DNA from: Rhabdobacter roseus
GTDB taxonomy: Bacteria; Bacteroidota; Bacteroidia; Cytophagales; Spirosomataceae
Length of the DNA: 64,000 bases
NCBI RefSeq assembly: GCF_014202275.1
Contig: NZ_JACHGF010000004.1
Location: 22,928-86,927 of the forward strand
Direction: 5' to 3'
The notes under the pieces are model-generated. The model worked only from the letters and a program-made list of their open reading frames with translations, was not told the origin of the DNA and did not search any database. This document shows positions 1 to 9,155 of this stretch, in pieces. Position numbers and translations under genes: made by a program. Position 1 is the stretch's first letter; every line of letters starts with the position of its first letter.

Positions 1-464
1 TGCGGAACGGGCAGCGGGCGGCGACTCTGCAGGGGGAGGAAGTGGAGGTAGCCGTGTTTGGCAACTTCGATCTCATCAAGGTCAACAACAGCAACGTAGT
101 ACTGGCGGACGTGGAAGCCAGCAACGGGCTGATCCACGTGATTGACGAGGTACTTTTGCCACCTATGATAATGATGGCTTCGGTAGGACGGATTAGCATT
201 GAAAACGTGTACCCTAATCCCGTAGTGGATCGTTTGAATATCAGTGTAACGACTCCCCAAACTACGGAGTTAAAGTTAAGCCTCTACCGGGGAGGAGAAA
301 GCCTAACGCCGGGCAGTGGTCAGCTGTTCAGACAACAGCGGATGGAGGTAGCTTCTGGTGCTTCCCTGGTCGATTTCGACACTTCTAATATCCCGGCGGG
401 CGTGTATATTTTGCATTTGGAAACGGGAAGCACGCGCAAGGTAGTAAGAATCGTGAAGCGTTAA
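1..464 (+). CDS. T9SS-sorted secreted protein, C-terminal part (5' end outside window)
   Basis: The reading frame is open from the first complete codon at position 3, so this is the C-terminal part of a larger protein. The last ~90 residues carry the type IX secretion sorting domain (Por_Secre_tail type): VYPNPVVDRLNISV near the domain start, a beta-sandwich pattern, the IPAGVYILHLETG strand pair, and the basic end KVVRIVKR. Proteins with this tail are exported by Sec and then moved across the outer membrane by the T9SS, where the tail is usually removed. The function of the missing N-terminal part cannot be judged. The TAA stop is embedded in the iterated motif AAGTACC (463-469). Confidence 0.85.
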   Translation, partial: RNGQRAATLQGEEVEVAVFGNFDLIKVNNSNVVLADVEASNGLIHVIDEVLLPPMIMMASVGRISIENVYPNPVVDRLNISVTTPQTTELKLSLYRGGESLTPGSGQLFRQQRMEVASGASLVDFDTSNIPAGVYILHLETGSTRKVVRIVKR

Positions 465-538
465 GTACCCCGTTGTATCCAACAATAGAATCAAGCAGGT
501 TCAGTACCGTGGGTGCTGAACCTGCTTGGTTTATAAAG

Positions 539-1075
539 CTACGATTTGCTTCGCAATCGCTTCACGATCCGCACCGCACTCATCAACAAAACGGCAAAAG
601 CCAGCAGCCCAAGTACCCCCCATACCCAATCCAGAGTGTTTTTGAGCACGACCAGAAACACAATGGCAAATAGAAAGACCGTAGCAACTTCGTTCCAAAG
701 CCGTAGTTGAAAGGAGGAGAACCGAAAGCGCTGGGCTTTTAATTCGTTCAGGAGCTTACGGGTAGAAAAGTGGTACCCCAGCAACCCCAGAACAAACGTC
801 AGTTTGAGCTGCATCCAACCCTGGCTCAGCCAGGCGGGCATGAGGTAAAGCATGGTAGTTCCGGTTAGTAGCGTAAGCCACAGGGCAGGTACCATAATGG
901 CCCGGAAAAGCAAGCCTTCCATTTTGGTGAATTGCGCCAAAAGTACCCTTCGCTCCGCTTCGGGCCGGTCGTTGGCCTCGGTATGGTACACAAACAGCCG
1001 TGGCATGTAAAACAGGCCCGCAAACCAGCTCACGACAAAAATAATATGCAGGGATTTGGCGTACAGATAAATCAT
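539..1075 (-). CDS. hemJ: Protoporphyrinogen IX oxidase HemJ
   Basis: A 178-residue polytopic membrane protein of the HemJ (UPF0093) family, which oxidises protoporphyrinogen IX to protoporphyrin IX in heme synthesis. The N-terminus has the family signature LHIIFVVSWFAGLFYMPRLF with a conserved His, followed by FVYH, and four or five hydrophobic segments follow. Its length is typical. The frame can be extended upstream, but the added 43 residues are basic, non-conserved and absent from the family, so I chose the ATG at 1075, where the family alignment starts. It lies convergent with the T9SS protein and divergent from msrA. No other heme gene is adjacent. Confidence 0.85.
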   Translation of the reverse strand: MIYLYAKSLHIIFVVSWFAGLFYMPRLFVYHTEANDRPEAERRVLLAQFTKMEGLLFRAIMVPALWLTLLTGTTMLYLMPAWLSQGWMQLKLTFVLGLLGYHFSTRKLLNELKAQRFRFSSFQLRLWNEVATVFLFAIVFLVVLKNTLDWVWGVLGLLAFAVLLMSAVRIVKRLRSKS

Positions 1076-1301
1076 ACTGGGATGGCTTGGGGACCGGTGC
1101 GGCGCAAAGGTACAAACCGAACGCACAAGGAGAAAGGAAAGCGGCGCAGCAAAAACTTTACTTCGGCGGTTTTCGTTTTCTACCTGGGTCGGGAAGAAAG
1201 CCAAATGATCCGTTTGCTACGATGAGACTCCAAGTTGACATAGTAGCGGGACTATTTATGCTACTGGTCTCTCCGCAACCCCAAACACAAAAGGAAAAAG
1301 C

Positions 1302-1868
1302 ATGGAAAACGAAAATAGAATCGAGACGGCTACCTTTGGAACGGGCTGTTTCTGGTGTACCGAGGCCGTTTTTGAATCGCTGGAAGGCGTCTTGCAGGTA
1401 GTATCTGGCTACGCTGGTGGGCAGGTACCTAACCCAACCTATAAGGCCGTTTGCGAGGGCACAACCGGCCACGCCGAGTGCGTACAGCTTCGCTATGACC
1501 CCGCTAAAATAAGCTATGCAGAGCTGCTGGAGGCCTTTTTCCGTAGCCATGACCCCACCACCCTGAATCGCCAGGGCAACGACGTAGGTACCCAATACCG
1601 CTCTGTCATTTTTTATCATCATGAGGCCCAAAAGGACTTAGCCGAAAAAGCAAAGGAGGCGTTGGACAAGTCGGGGGCCTATGCCCGGCCGATCGTAACG
1701 GAGATTGCGCCCATCGACACCTTTTATGTGGCGGAGGACTACCACCAGCACTACTTTGCCAATAACCCCGAACAAGGGTACTGCGCCTTTGTGATTGCTC
1801 CCAAACTGGATAAATTTCGGAAGGTATTTAAGGAGAAACTCAGGGAGGATTTTTCCCGACAGCCTTAA
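1302..1868 (+). CDS. msrA: Peptide methionine (S)-S-oxide reductase MsrA
   Basis: A 188-residue single-domain MsrA that reduces methionine-S-sulfoxide in oxidised proteins. The catalytic GCFWC motif is near the N-terminus (Cys16 nucleophile, Cys19), followed by the family blocks VVSGYAGG, GHAECVQLRYD, DVGTQYRSVIF and AEDYHQHYF. An A/G-rich stretch (aaaggaaaaagc) precedes the ATG. No signal peptide is visible, so a cytoplasmic location is likely. No MsrB domain is fused. It is probably monocistronic, with a terminator hairpin about 125 bases downstream. Confidence 0.95.
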   Translation: MENENRIETATFGTGCFWCTEAVFESLEGVLQVVSGYAGGQVPNPTYKAVCEGTTGHAECVQLRYDPAKISYAELLEAFFRSHDPTTLNRQGNDVGTQYRSVIFYHHEAQKDLAEKAKEALDKSGAYARPIVTEIAPIDTFYVAEDYHQHYFANNPEQGYCAFVIAPKLDKFRKVFKEKLREDFSRQP

Positions 1869-1991
1869 CGAAACAGAAGCGTAGGAAGGAACCGCCCCCG
1901 AGTGCGTATGCTTTGGCAAGTACCTGGGTGGCAAAGCAGGCATAAACAATTCCCTGTATCGGACTACAAAGTCCCAAAAACGAATGGCTCT

Positions 1992-2036
1992 AAACCCGGC
2001 TCACCCTGCATCGCATGGGGGCCGGGTTTTATTTTT
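1992..2036 (+). terminator. Rho-independent terminator downstream of msrA
   Basis: A 9-bp stem, AAACCCGGC (1992-2000) with GCCGGGTTT (2021-2029), is followed by a T-rich run. It is positioned to end msrA transcription before the long AT-rich region. Confidence 0.75.
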
Positions 2037-2489
2037 ACCACTAAAAGCAAGCTGTTCCAACGCCCCTGATCAAGCAGCAGCGGTATTTCTAAACGCAGGA
2101 TAAATTCGCTTTTTAACCCGTTACGAGTTTGGGTACCAATTTTCTAACAATTATTTAATAAATTTTTTTAATTAAAGAGTAATTATATTTCAATTATTTG
2201 CTCTAATATTGCTAACGATTCCCCCTAAGTATACTTTTTAGCCATGAACAAGTATACAATCTTATTATTTAGCCAACTCACTGAATAGCTAGTTTCCCAC
2301 TTTAATAAGCTACCTGCGCCAGCACATAGTTCATTGTGCCATGTAAGTAATATAATTATTTAAATAAAAAAATATGTTTAACCAACCAGGTACTCTATGA
2401 GATAAATTGTACAACAACCATTTAAGGCCTACAAGACCCATAGGGAAAAGCAGGCAACTACTACCTTTAACAACCAATCAAGCTATCTG
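2037..2489. other. AT-rich non-coding region upstream of the susC-like gene
   Basis: About 450 bases without a credible gene. The stretch 2130-2400 is strongly AT-rich with runs of A and T, as expected for a promoter and leader of a SusC/SusD operon. I see no hairpin of riboswitch complexity and no tRNA. The susC-like ATG at 2490 has no clear Shine-Dalgarno, which is common in this phylum. Confidence 0.5.
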
Positions 2490-5400
2490 ATGAAACAAAA
2501 CTCTACCTTACAAGTCAGGCCCGAACACCGGAGCCTACGCGCTAAACTATTGCTCTCACTATTCTTCCTGGCTTGCCTGCTGACTACTCCCTGGTTAAAG
2601 GGGAACGCGGCGAACCTGGAAAAAACCATTCGTGGAAAAGTAACCGACAAAGCCAACGGCGAGGGCTTACCCGGTGTAAACGTGATTGTACGCGGAACGA
2701 GCCAGGGTACTACCACCGACGAAAGAGGAGACTATACGATTACGGTAGCCGACAACGCGGCCGTATTGGTTTTCAGTTTTGTGGGTTACACAAGCCAGGA
2801 GATACAAATTGGCAGTCGTACGGTCATTGACGTAGCCATCGAGTCCGATGTCAAGGCGCTGAGTGAAGTGGTGGTAATTGGCTACGGTACGGCCCGGAAA
2901 TCAGACCTAACCGGTGCCGTGGGCTCCATCAAGGAAAATGAACTCCGCGAGCGTGCAGCGCCTTCGCTTAACCAGGCCATGGCGGGCCGACTGCCGGGGG
3001 TGCAGGTCAATACCAACTCCGGCCGTCCCGGTGGTAGAACTAACGTACGGATACGGGGGTTCAGCTCCATCAACTCTTCCAACAACCCGCTTTACGTAGT
3101 AGACGGCGTCATGCTGCCGCAGGGTAATCAGGCCCAGTACAGTTCGGCCATTGATTACATCAACCCCAACGACATTGTTTCGGTGGAGGTACTGAAAGAT
3201 GCCTCTTCTACGGCCATTTACGGAGCACGCGGTGCCAACGGGGTTATTCTGGTAACGACCAAAAAAGGGAAAGCCGGTGAAGGCCAGGTGACCTACAACA
3301 TGGACCTGAGCATCCCGACCATTGGTCCTAAAAGACCGCAGGTGCTGAACGCACGGGAGTACCTGGCCACCGAAGACCTGGCCTACGCCAACATCGCTAA
3401 ATTTGACCCTGCGGGATGGGCTTCGGGCAAGTACTCCAACCTGGATCCCGTGGCTCGTCGCCGCGAATACAGCGCGAAGTTTCCGGGTATTTTTGATTCA
3501 AATCTCAATCCACTCTACGACACAGACTGGTTTAAGGAAGCTACCCAAAACAACATTTCTCAAAACCATCAGCTGGGATTCAGCGGCGGAAACAGCAAAA
3601 CGACCTATGCGCTTTCCCTCAACTACCGCGATGAGCAAGGGCTGATCAAAACGACCTACCAGAAACGCTATGCCACCCGTTTCAGCATCGACGACCAGGT
3701 GAAAAAATGGTTACGTATAGGGGCTACGCTCAGCTACAACAACCAGAGCGAAAACCTCTCGGACATCAACGATGCCGTTTCGCGCCAGATCGTCGAAGAC
3801 TTCCCTTTCCTGCCCGTACGCTACGCCGACGGTACCTTTGCCAACAACCGGGACTACCCCCAGGCGGAAGGAACCATGAGCTCGGTACACCGCCTCATGG
3901 GACGTAAGTACATCATCGATACCCAAACGACGCTGGGAAGCCTGTATTCCAACCTTACCCTGGCTCCGGGGCTTGAAATGCGGACGGTACTGGGTGTGAA
4001 CGTCCTGACGCAGGAGGTCAACCAGTCGAGTACCCGCACGCTGGCGCTTTCGCAGTTTGGTACGGCCGAGAAAACCAACCGGAAAGAAACCTTCTGGTCG
4101 TTGGAAAACTACCTGACCTACACCAAAGACTTTGGCGGGATTCACTCCATCAATGCGCTGGCGGGTATTTCGTGGCAGGAAACCAACATCTCCACCATGC
4201 GGGCATTTGTGCAAAACTTCGCCACCGACTACTTCGGGTTCGACAACCTGGGTGCCGGGGCTACCAACCCGACGGTGGGTTCCGGAGCGTCCCGCTTTGC
4301 GTTTAACTCCTACTTTGGGCGGGTCAACTACAGCCTGAAAGATAAGTACCTGTTCACGGTAACCGGCCGGGCCGATGGCTCATCGAAGTTTGGAGATAAC
4401 CACAAGTTTGCCTTCTTCCCGTCGGCAGCCCTGGCCTGGAAAATATCCGACGAACCCTTCCTACAGGGTAACCGGGTAGTGTCGAACCTCAAGCTGCGTA
4501 CCAGCTACGGTGTGACGGGTAACTCCGAAATTCCGCCCTACTCCTCTTTGTCGTTGCTCAGCTCTACCTACGCGACGGTCTACAACGACACCCGCGTGAG
4601 TGGGACAGGAATCAACCGCCTGGCCAACCCCAACCTGCGCTGGGAAAAAACCGCCCAGAGCGACGTGGGCGTTGAGGCGAGCTTCCTGAATGGACGCGTT
4701 TCGGTAGAGGCCGACTACTACTACCGCAAAACGACTGACATGCTCCTGGATGCCCCGGTACCCCGTACCAGTGGCTATGCGGTGATCCGGAAGAACATCG
4801 GCTCGATGCAAAACCAAGGAGTGGAACTGGCCCTGAACACCGTAAACGTGGAAAGAGGAGCTTTCACCTGGACGTCTAATTTCAACATCTCGCTCAATAG
4901 AAACAAGGTACTTTCGCTAGCCACGCCTTCGGATATCTTCGGGGTAGGTGGGCCTAACTTCACCAACCAGACGAGCATCATCCGGATCGGCGAACCGGTA
5001 GGGGCATTCTGGGGGCTGGTGCGCTTGGGTACCTGGAGCGAAGCCGAACGCGATGAAGCCGCGCAGTTTAGAAGCTACCGCAACAACCTGACCATGCTGC
5101 CCGGCGACATCAAGTACGCCGACCTGAACGGCGACAAAGCCATTACGGATGCCGACCGAACCATCATCGGGAACGGTAGCCCTAAGGGCTGGGGCTCCGT
5201 GATGAATACCTTCCGCCTGGGGAACTTCGACCTGACGCTGGATCTGCAGTATACCTACGGAAACGACGTTCTGGACATGACCCTGCACCCCAGCGAAGAC
5301 CGCCAGGCCATTGCCAACAGCTATAAAACGGTACTGAACGCCTGGACTCCTGAAAACCAAAATACACCGGTGGCCCAAATCCGGGAAACCCGGGCGGGCT

Positions 5401-5693
5401 ACGTAACCAACGTAGACTCCCACTGGGTATTCGACGGGTCTTTCCTGCGGGGTCGTAACCTGTTGCTGGGCTACAATTTCCCTTCTGACCTGACGAGCAA
5501 AATGAGACTGAGCAAATTGAGATTGTACCTCTCGGCCCAGAACTTCTTTTTGCTCACCAAGTACCCTCACGGCGATCCGGAAGTTACGCCTACCAACGGC
5601 AACGAGGCCAGCAACGTTTTTTCACAAGGGATGATCTGGCACGGGTACCCCAAGCCTACCATCTACATGGGAGGACTTCAGATCGCTTTTTAA
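2490..5693 (+). CDS. SusC/RagA-family TonB-linked outer membrane protein
   Basis: A 1,067-residue SusC-type TonB-dependent transporter for uptake of a nutrient polymer or oligomer through the outer membrane. In order: an N-terminal hydrophobic export signal (about residues 19-40), a carboxypeptidase-regulatory-like beta domain (IRGKVTDKANGEGLPGVNVI; FSFVGYTSQEI), the SusC signature ALSEVVVIGYG acting as TonB-box region, the plug domain (NPLYVVDGVML, KDASSTAIYGARGANGVILV), then a long beta-barrel with many aromatic alternations ending in a typical terminal strand (YMGGLQIAF). The SusD partner starts 37 bases downstream. No glycoside hydrolase, sulfatase or ECF sigma/anti-sigma pair is adjacent, so the substrate cannot be inferred. 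Confidence 0.95.
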   Translation: MKQNSTLQVRPEHRSLRAKLLLSLFFLACLLTTPWLKGNAANLEKTIRGKVTDKANGEGLPGVNVIVRGTSQGTTTDERGDYTITVADNAAVLVFSFVGYTSQEIQIGSRTVIDVAIESDVKALSEVVVIGYGTARKSDLTGAVGSIKENELRERAAPSLNQAMAGRLPGVQVNTNSGRPGGRTNVRIRGFSSINSSNNPLYVVDGVMLPQGNQAQYSSAIDYINPNDIVSVEVLKDASSTAIYGARGANGVILVTTKKGKAGEGQVTYNMDLSIPTIGPKRPQVLNAREYLATEDLAYANIAKFDPAGWASGKYSNLDPVARRREYSAKFPGIFDSNLNPLYDTDWFKEATQNNISQNHQLGFSGGNSKTTYALSLNYRDEQGLIKTTYQKRYATRFSIDDQVKKWLRIGATLSYNNQSENLSDINDAVSRQIVEDFPFLPVRYADGTFANNRDYPQAEGTMSSVHRLMGRKYIIDTQTTLGSLYSNLTLAPGLEMRTVLGVNVLTQEVNQSSTRTLALSQFGTAEKTNRKETFWSLENYLTYTKDFGGIHSINALAGISWQETNISTMRAFVQNFATDYFGFDNLGAGATNPTVGSGASRFAFNSYFGRVNYSLKDKYLFTVTGRADGSSKFGDNHKFAFFPSAALAWKISDEPFLQGNRVVSNLKLRTSYGVTGNSEIPPYSSLSLLSSTYATVYNDTRVSGTGINRLANPNLRWEKTAQSDVGVEASFLNGRVSVEADYYYRKTTDMLLDAPVPRTSGYAVIRKNIGSMQNQGVELALNTVNVERGAFTWTSNFNISLNRNKVLSLATPSDIFGVGGPNFTNQTSIIRIGEPVGAFWGLVRLGTWSEAERDEAAQFRSYRNNLTMLPGDIKYADLNGDKAITDADRTIIGNGSPKGWGSVMNTFRLGNFDLTLDLQYTYGNDVLDMTLHPSEDRQAIANSYKTVLNAWTPENQNTPVAQIRETRAGYVTNVDSHWVFDGSFLRGRNLLLGYNFPSDLTSKMRLSKLRLYLSAQNFFLLTKYPHGDPEVTPTNGNEASNVFSQGMIWHGYPKPTIYMGGLQIAF

Positions 5694-5730
5694 TGTCTTG
5701 CTCTTGATCATTATTTTAAAAGAAATTCCT

Positions 5731-7290
5731 ATGAAGCTATATACATTCAACGGCCTGGCTAAGGTACTTTTAGGCACGGCTTTGCTGCTGGGACCTACCA
5801 GCTGCTCCGACTTCCTGGACGAAAAGGATCCTTCCAATTTGACGCCGGGGAGCTTTTATACCATTCCGGATCACGCCGAAGCGGCCATCGCGGCTACCTA
5901 TTCTAACTTGCGGTTTTACGGCGACGGTTCGGGTATTTTTTCTTCCAACTGGCAAATGCTGGAGGCTGTCACGGGTACTTCCACCACCGAAACGGCTCAG
6001 AACTCCGATCTCAATAACCTGTACTCGCTTTCGTACGATGGCAATACCCAGCATATCATCAACTACTGGAATGGCCTGTACCGGTTGATTGCCAACGCCA
6101 ACCTGGTGCTCGAAAAAGTACCTCCCATCACGCCCATGCCCGATGCGCAAAAAAACAAGATTTTGGGAGAGGCCCGCTTTCTGCGCGCCTGGGGGTACTT
6201 TAACATCGTACGGCTGTGGGGCGATGCTCCTTTGATTACGACGCCCCAAACGGCTTCTTCGGAAGATTTTTTCCCGGCTCGTGCTTCTCAGGAAGAAATT
6301 TACAACTTCATTGTGGAAGATTTGAAGGCCGCCGAAGCCGCCGGACTCGCCTGGATGGATATAAGCGGTCGGGTTAATTTGGCGGCGGTGAAGTCGCTGC
6401 TCTCGAAAGTCTACCTCACCATGGCGGGCTTTCCGCTTAGCAAAGGGGCTTCGCACTACAAATTGTCGGCGGATAAAGCCCTGGAGGTCATTACCTACGC
6501 CAATGCCAATCCTACGGTGATAAACCTGTTCCCTACCTACAAGGACGTACACCGGGAAAGCCTGAAAAACCGCGTAGAGCACATTTTTCAGATCCAATAC
6601 AACGCCGTCGTGGCTGGTAACCCCATGGATAACTACTATCCCAACTTTAAGCCGGTTACCTTTTCCGGTCCGGGTGGAACGGGTAGTTCGGTGCCCACGC
6701 GTTCATTTTATGATTCCTTTGAACCGGGCGACCTGCGTACCAAAGACCAAGAGGGATGGTTTTATACCAGCTACTTTACCAACGGAAACGGCGCACGCTT
6801 CGAACTGGGAGCTCCCTACGTATTCAAGCACTTCAACCAGACCTCCAACGGCTCGGAAGGCATAGCCGGTACCCGGAACAACAACCTAAACGTACCCCTG
6901 ATTCGCTACGCCGAGGTACTGCTCATTTTTGCCGAAGCCCAAAACGAGCTGGGAGCCCCGACCCAGGCCGCCTACGATGCGTACAAAAAAGTGCGCGACC
7001 GGGCCACGCTGACTACCCCCGCCCTGGGTACTTTCACGCAGGCGTCTTTCCGGGAGGCCGTCTGGCGTGAACGCTGGTATGAGTTCTGCTACGAAGGCAT
7101 CACCTGGTTTGATATGGTACGACTACGGAAAGTATTCAACGAAAAGACCAAGAGCTTCGATAACTTCGTGGGCCACGTTAACCTGAACACCAACGTACCG
7201 TTGGCCGAGAAGCACCTGCTGTTCCCGCTGGGTATTCAGGAAATGCTCAATAACCCCAACCTAAAGCCGCAGAATCCGGGCTATAATTAA
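5731..7290 (+). CDS. SusD/RagB-family nutrient-binding outer membrane lipoprotein
   Basis: A 519-residue SusD-like surface lipoprotein that works as the lid and substrate binder of the preceding SusC-type transporter. The signal peptide ends with a lipobox (GPTSCSDF), so Cys is the lipidated residue. The N-terminal SusD domain contains NANLVLEKV, ILGEARFLRAWGYFNIVRLWGDAPL (split here as family blocks) and the C-terminal block has PLIRYAEVLLIFAEAQNELG and RWYEFCYEGITWFDMVRLRK. An upstream start at 5698 would add 11 residues before the signal; the ATG at 5731 gives a normal lipoprotein signal. A strong terminator follows at 7307, so susC-susD form a two-gene operon. Confidence 0.95.
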   Translation: MKLYTFNGLAKVLLGTALLLGPTSCSDFLDEKDPSNLTPGSFYTIPDHAEAAIAATYSNLRFYGDGSGIFSSNWQMLEAVTGTSTTETAQNSDLNNLYSLSYDGNTQHIINYWNGLYRLIANANLVLEKVPPITPMPDAQKNKILGEARFLRAWGYFNIVRLWGDAPLITTPQTASSEDFFPARASQEEIYNFIVEDLKAAEAAGLAWMDISGRVNLAAVKSLLSKVYLTMAGFPLSKGASHYKLSADKALEVITYANANPTVINLFPTYKDVHRESLKNRVEHIFQIQYNAVVAGNPMDNYYPNFKPVTFSGPGGTGSSVPTRSFYDSFEPGDLRTKDQEGWFYTSYFTNGNGARFELGAPYVFKHFNQTSNGSEGIAGTRNNNLNVPLIRYAEVLLIFAEAQNELGAPTQAAYDAYKKVRDRATLTTPALGTFTQASFREAVWRERWYEFCYEGITWFDMVRLRKVFNEKTKSFDNFVGHVNLNTNVPLAEKHLLFPLGIQEMLNNPNLKPQNPGYN

Positions 7291-7306
7291 AACCTGCCTA
7301 ATCGTT

Positions 7307-7344
7307 AGCCGCCTCCTGAATAGCCAACCGGGAGGCGGCTTTTT
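7307..7344 (+). terminator. Terminator of the susC-susD operon
   Basis: A perfect 10-bp stem, AGCCGCCTCC (7307-7316) with GGAGGCGGCT (7331-7340), and then TTTTA. It lies 17 bases after the susD stop. Confidence 0.9.
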
Positions 7345-7464
7345 AGTAGAAAGAAGAAAGGGTAATTAGGTAACCATCGTAAACCTATACGGATTGGTTA
7401 TCAACTAAAAAAGGCTACTTGATAAAAAAATATGACCACTTACTCAGTGAAACAGACTGAAGAT

Positions 7465-7494
7465 TTTGATTTTTTTCAAATAGTGGTAATATTG
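7465..7494 (+). promoter_or_regulatory. Probable Bacteroidota-type promoter for the yidD-region genes
   Basis: TTTG at 7465-7468, an 18-base spacer and TAATATTG at 7487-7494 resemble the TTTG-N19-TAnnTTTG consensus with one mismatch. The element lies about 40 bases before the ATG at 7536. Confidence 0.45.
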
Positions 7495-7535
7495 TGGCGA
7501 AATCACTCAAAACCCTCATCTGTTCCTTTTAGTGT

Positions 7536-7997
7536 ATGAAAAAGTATCTATTCTTTTTTGCCTGCCTTTTTGCCGCTAGTACGGTTGCCTTTGCGGAAAA
7601 TGAAGACGTTCTTCGCTACGATGAACAACAAATTCAGGCGGAGTTTGGCCGTCTTAACGCGCTCGAAAAGCACGTCACTACCCATGAGGGAGTTACACTG
7701 GAAGAGGTGAAGGCCCAACAGGCTCAGCTTACAGAAGGTCTGGAGCTCGAGACCAATGCCATTGCCACCGTCATGGCGGCCACGGCTGAAATGCCCGCGA
7801 ACATTCCGCCCTTCTGGTGGGGATTTTGCCTGGGCTGGGTAGGCTTGCTGCTCGTCTATATTTTAACGGACAACGACCGCGATCAGGTGAAAAAAGCCTT
7901 TACGGGTTGTTTGATCTCAACCGGTATCATCATCCTGTTCTACGTAGTATTGTATGGACTTATCCTGGGCAACGTAGCCTGGCTAGGAGGCGTATAA
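7536..7997 (+). CDS. Small exported membrane protein of unknown function (yidD locus)
   Basis: A 153-residue protein with a clear signal peptide (MKKYLFFFACLFAASTVAFA, cleavage after AFA), an extracytoplasmic, Glu/Gln-rich helical section (about residues 22-85), and two C-terminal hydrophobic segments (WWGFCLGWVGLLLVYIL and the GCLISTGIIILFYVV region) separated by the charged turn TDNDRDQVKKA. I do not recognise a named family. It is the first gene of a run that includes yidD and two TPR/membrane proteins, and is separated from them by a terminator-like hairpin, so it may be expressed more strongly than the rest. A role in envelope biogenesis is only inferred from context. Confidence 0.7.
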   Translation: MKKYLFFFACLFAASTVAFAENEDVLRYDEQQIQAEFGRLNALEKHVTTHEGVTLEEVKAQQAQLTEGLELETNAIATVMAATAEMPANIPPFWWGFCLGWVGLLLVYILTDNDRDQVKKAFTGCLISTGIIILFYVVLYGLILGNVAWLGGV

Positions 7998-8016
7998 GCT
8001 TTATAGGTTCTAAGGG

Positions 8017-8056
8017 GAGCGTTCAAGTCCTGCGCCTTGGCTTGAACGCTCTTTTT
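8017..8056 (+). terminator. Terminator or attenuator after the small membrane protein
   Basis: A perfect 11-bp stem, GAGCGTTCAAG (8017-8027) with CTTGAACGCTC (8041-8051), is followed by TTTTTCTTTTTTTT. It stands 25 bases ahead of the next start codon, so it may also limit read-through into the yidD genes. Confidence 0.85.
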
Positions 8057-8080
8057 CTTTTTTTTAATCGGAGGTACTTT

Positions 8081-8848
8081 ATGAAGCGTACGTGGGGGGG
8101 AGTTCTCCTGTTATTTCTTTTGCTGGGATTTTCAGCTGGAAGTCAGGCCCAGCAGCACTACCGGATCCGGGCGGACGTATCTATTAAAGAAAAGCTGGCG
8201 GATGGGAAGTACCGGCTCACGGTGGGTAAAGTATACTACGATAAGCTGTACCAGAAGATTGTTTATAAGCTTACCTTTCCCCAAAAAGAAACCCTGGTGA
8301 TCCAGGACACGACGATTTACCGCCTGGATCAGACCGACAATTTAAGGGAAGTGCAAACGGCCTTTATCCTGGCCGAATTTACGGTTTTTCACCTGGCACT
8401 CACCCAGGGTCTTTCGGATTTTGGGATGAAAAATACACCCGTAGACCTGTACAAAGTAGCCAAGGTAGAAAAATCCGGTACGAAGGTCATTACCACCTGG
8501 CTACCCTCTGACCCCGCTACCAAAAAGTACCTGGGCAAGCTGGTTATGTCCAACGTGGGCAAACGGCTGGAGGCCCTGGCCATCTACGGGCCGGACGAGA
8601 AGCTCCTGAGCCGCCAGTTTTTTACCAAGTACGTCAACGTAAAAGGCGTGGAGTTTCCCATGCAGGTCACGCAAATGACCTACTCTACCACGGAGCCCGG
8701 AAAAAGTAATTTGCAGCAGTCTACCTACAGTAACCTTTTGGTCGATCAATCCGATGAAGATTCCGTTTACCGTCATCCTGTTCCTTTGTCTCAGCTTACC
8801 AAGCTACAAAAGCAGCGGCGTGAAGGCCCAAAGCCGTCCCGAAATTGA
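8081..8848 (+). CDS. Exported LolA-fold-like protein of unknown function
   Basis: A 255-residue protein with a signal peptide (hydrophobic core LLLFLLLGFSA, likely cleavage after SQA) and a beta-rich body with repeated strand patterns (LTVGKVYYDKLYQKIVYKLTF; FPMQVTQMTYST) resembling outer-membrane lipoprotein-sorting (LolA/DUF4292-like) folds. The assignment is by pattern only and is tentative. The ATG at 8081 is preceded by an excellent Shine-Dalgarno, GGAGG, whose sequence runs into the iterated motif GGTACTT. The frame stays open upstream to 7817 but overlaps the previous gene, so that extension was rejected. The 3' end overlaps the yidD start by 95 bases. Confidence 0.65.
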   Translation: MKRTWGGVLLLFLLLGFSAGSQAQQHYRIRADVSIKEKLADGKYRLTVGKVYYDKLYQKIVYKLTFPQKETLVIQDTTIYRLDQTDNLREVQTAFILAEFTVFHLALTQGLSDFGMKNTPVDLYKVAKVEKSGTKVITTWLPSDPATKKYLGKLVMSNVGKRLEALAIYGPDEKLLSRQFFTKYVNVKGVEFPMQVTQMTYSTTEPGKSNLQQSTYSNLLVDQSDEDSVYRHPVPLSQLTKLQKQRREGPKPSRN

Positions 8849-9155
8849 CCGGCATCGCCACGTGCTGCCCACCAAGCCAAAGCGAAACTACCACGAAGCC
8901 AAAGGCAATAAAAACGAGGTGGAGGCTTTATTCTCGGGCCTCTTCCTAACCTATAAAACCGTTTTTTCTTCCCAGGACGGCAACGTATGCTCTTTTTCTC
9001 CCTCCTGCTCCGAGTACGGTATCCTGGCCGTAAAGCAGCACGGATTAATCATGGGTGGGGTACGTACCATGGACCGCCTGACGCGCTGCAACGGCCTAAG
9101 TCCCGAAAAGTACGCCATGGACGTGCGCAACAAGTTACTGATTGATCATCCCTAA
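8754..9155 (+). CDS. yidD: YidD-family membrane protein insertion efficiency factor, exported variant
   Basis: A 133-residue YidD-family protein. The C-terminal half has the family core: CSFSPSCSEYG, the basic helix AVKQHGLIMGGVRTMDRL and TRCNG, with the conserved cysteines in the expected places. YidD is associated with YidC/Sec-dependent insertion of inner-membrane proteins. Unlike the classical ~80-residue cytoplasmic-face form, this one has an N-terminal hydrophobic signal-like segment (FTVILFLCLSLPSY) and a ~60-residue linker. The start overlaps the preceding gene by 95 bases; a later start would remove the signal-like region. Its stop overlaps the next ATG (TAATG), which indicates translational coupling. 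Confidence 0.85.
   Translation: MKIPFTVILFLCLSLPSYKSSGVKAQSRPEIDRHRHVLPTKPKRNYHEAKGNKNEVEALFSGLFLTYKTVFSSQDGNVCSFSPSCSEYGILAVKQHGLIMGGVRTMDRLTRCNGLSPEKYAMDVRNKLLIDHP

Noticed and set aside
7817-8080. Upstream extension of the LolA-like gene to 7817
   Set aside because: It would overlap the preceding gene and pass through a terminator hairpin, while a strong ribosome-binding site and signal peptide start at 8081.
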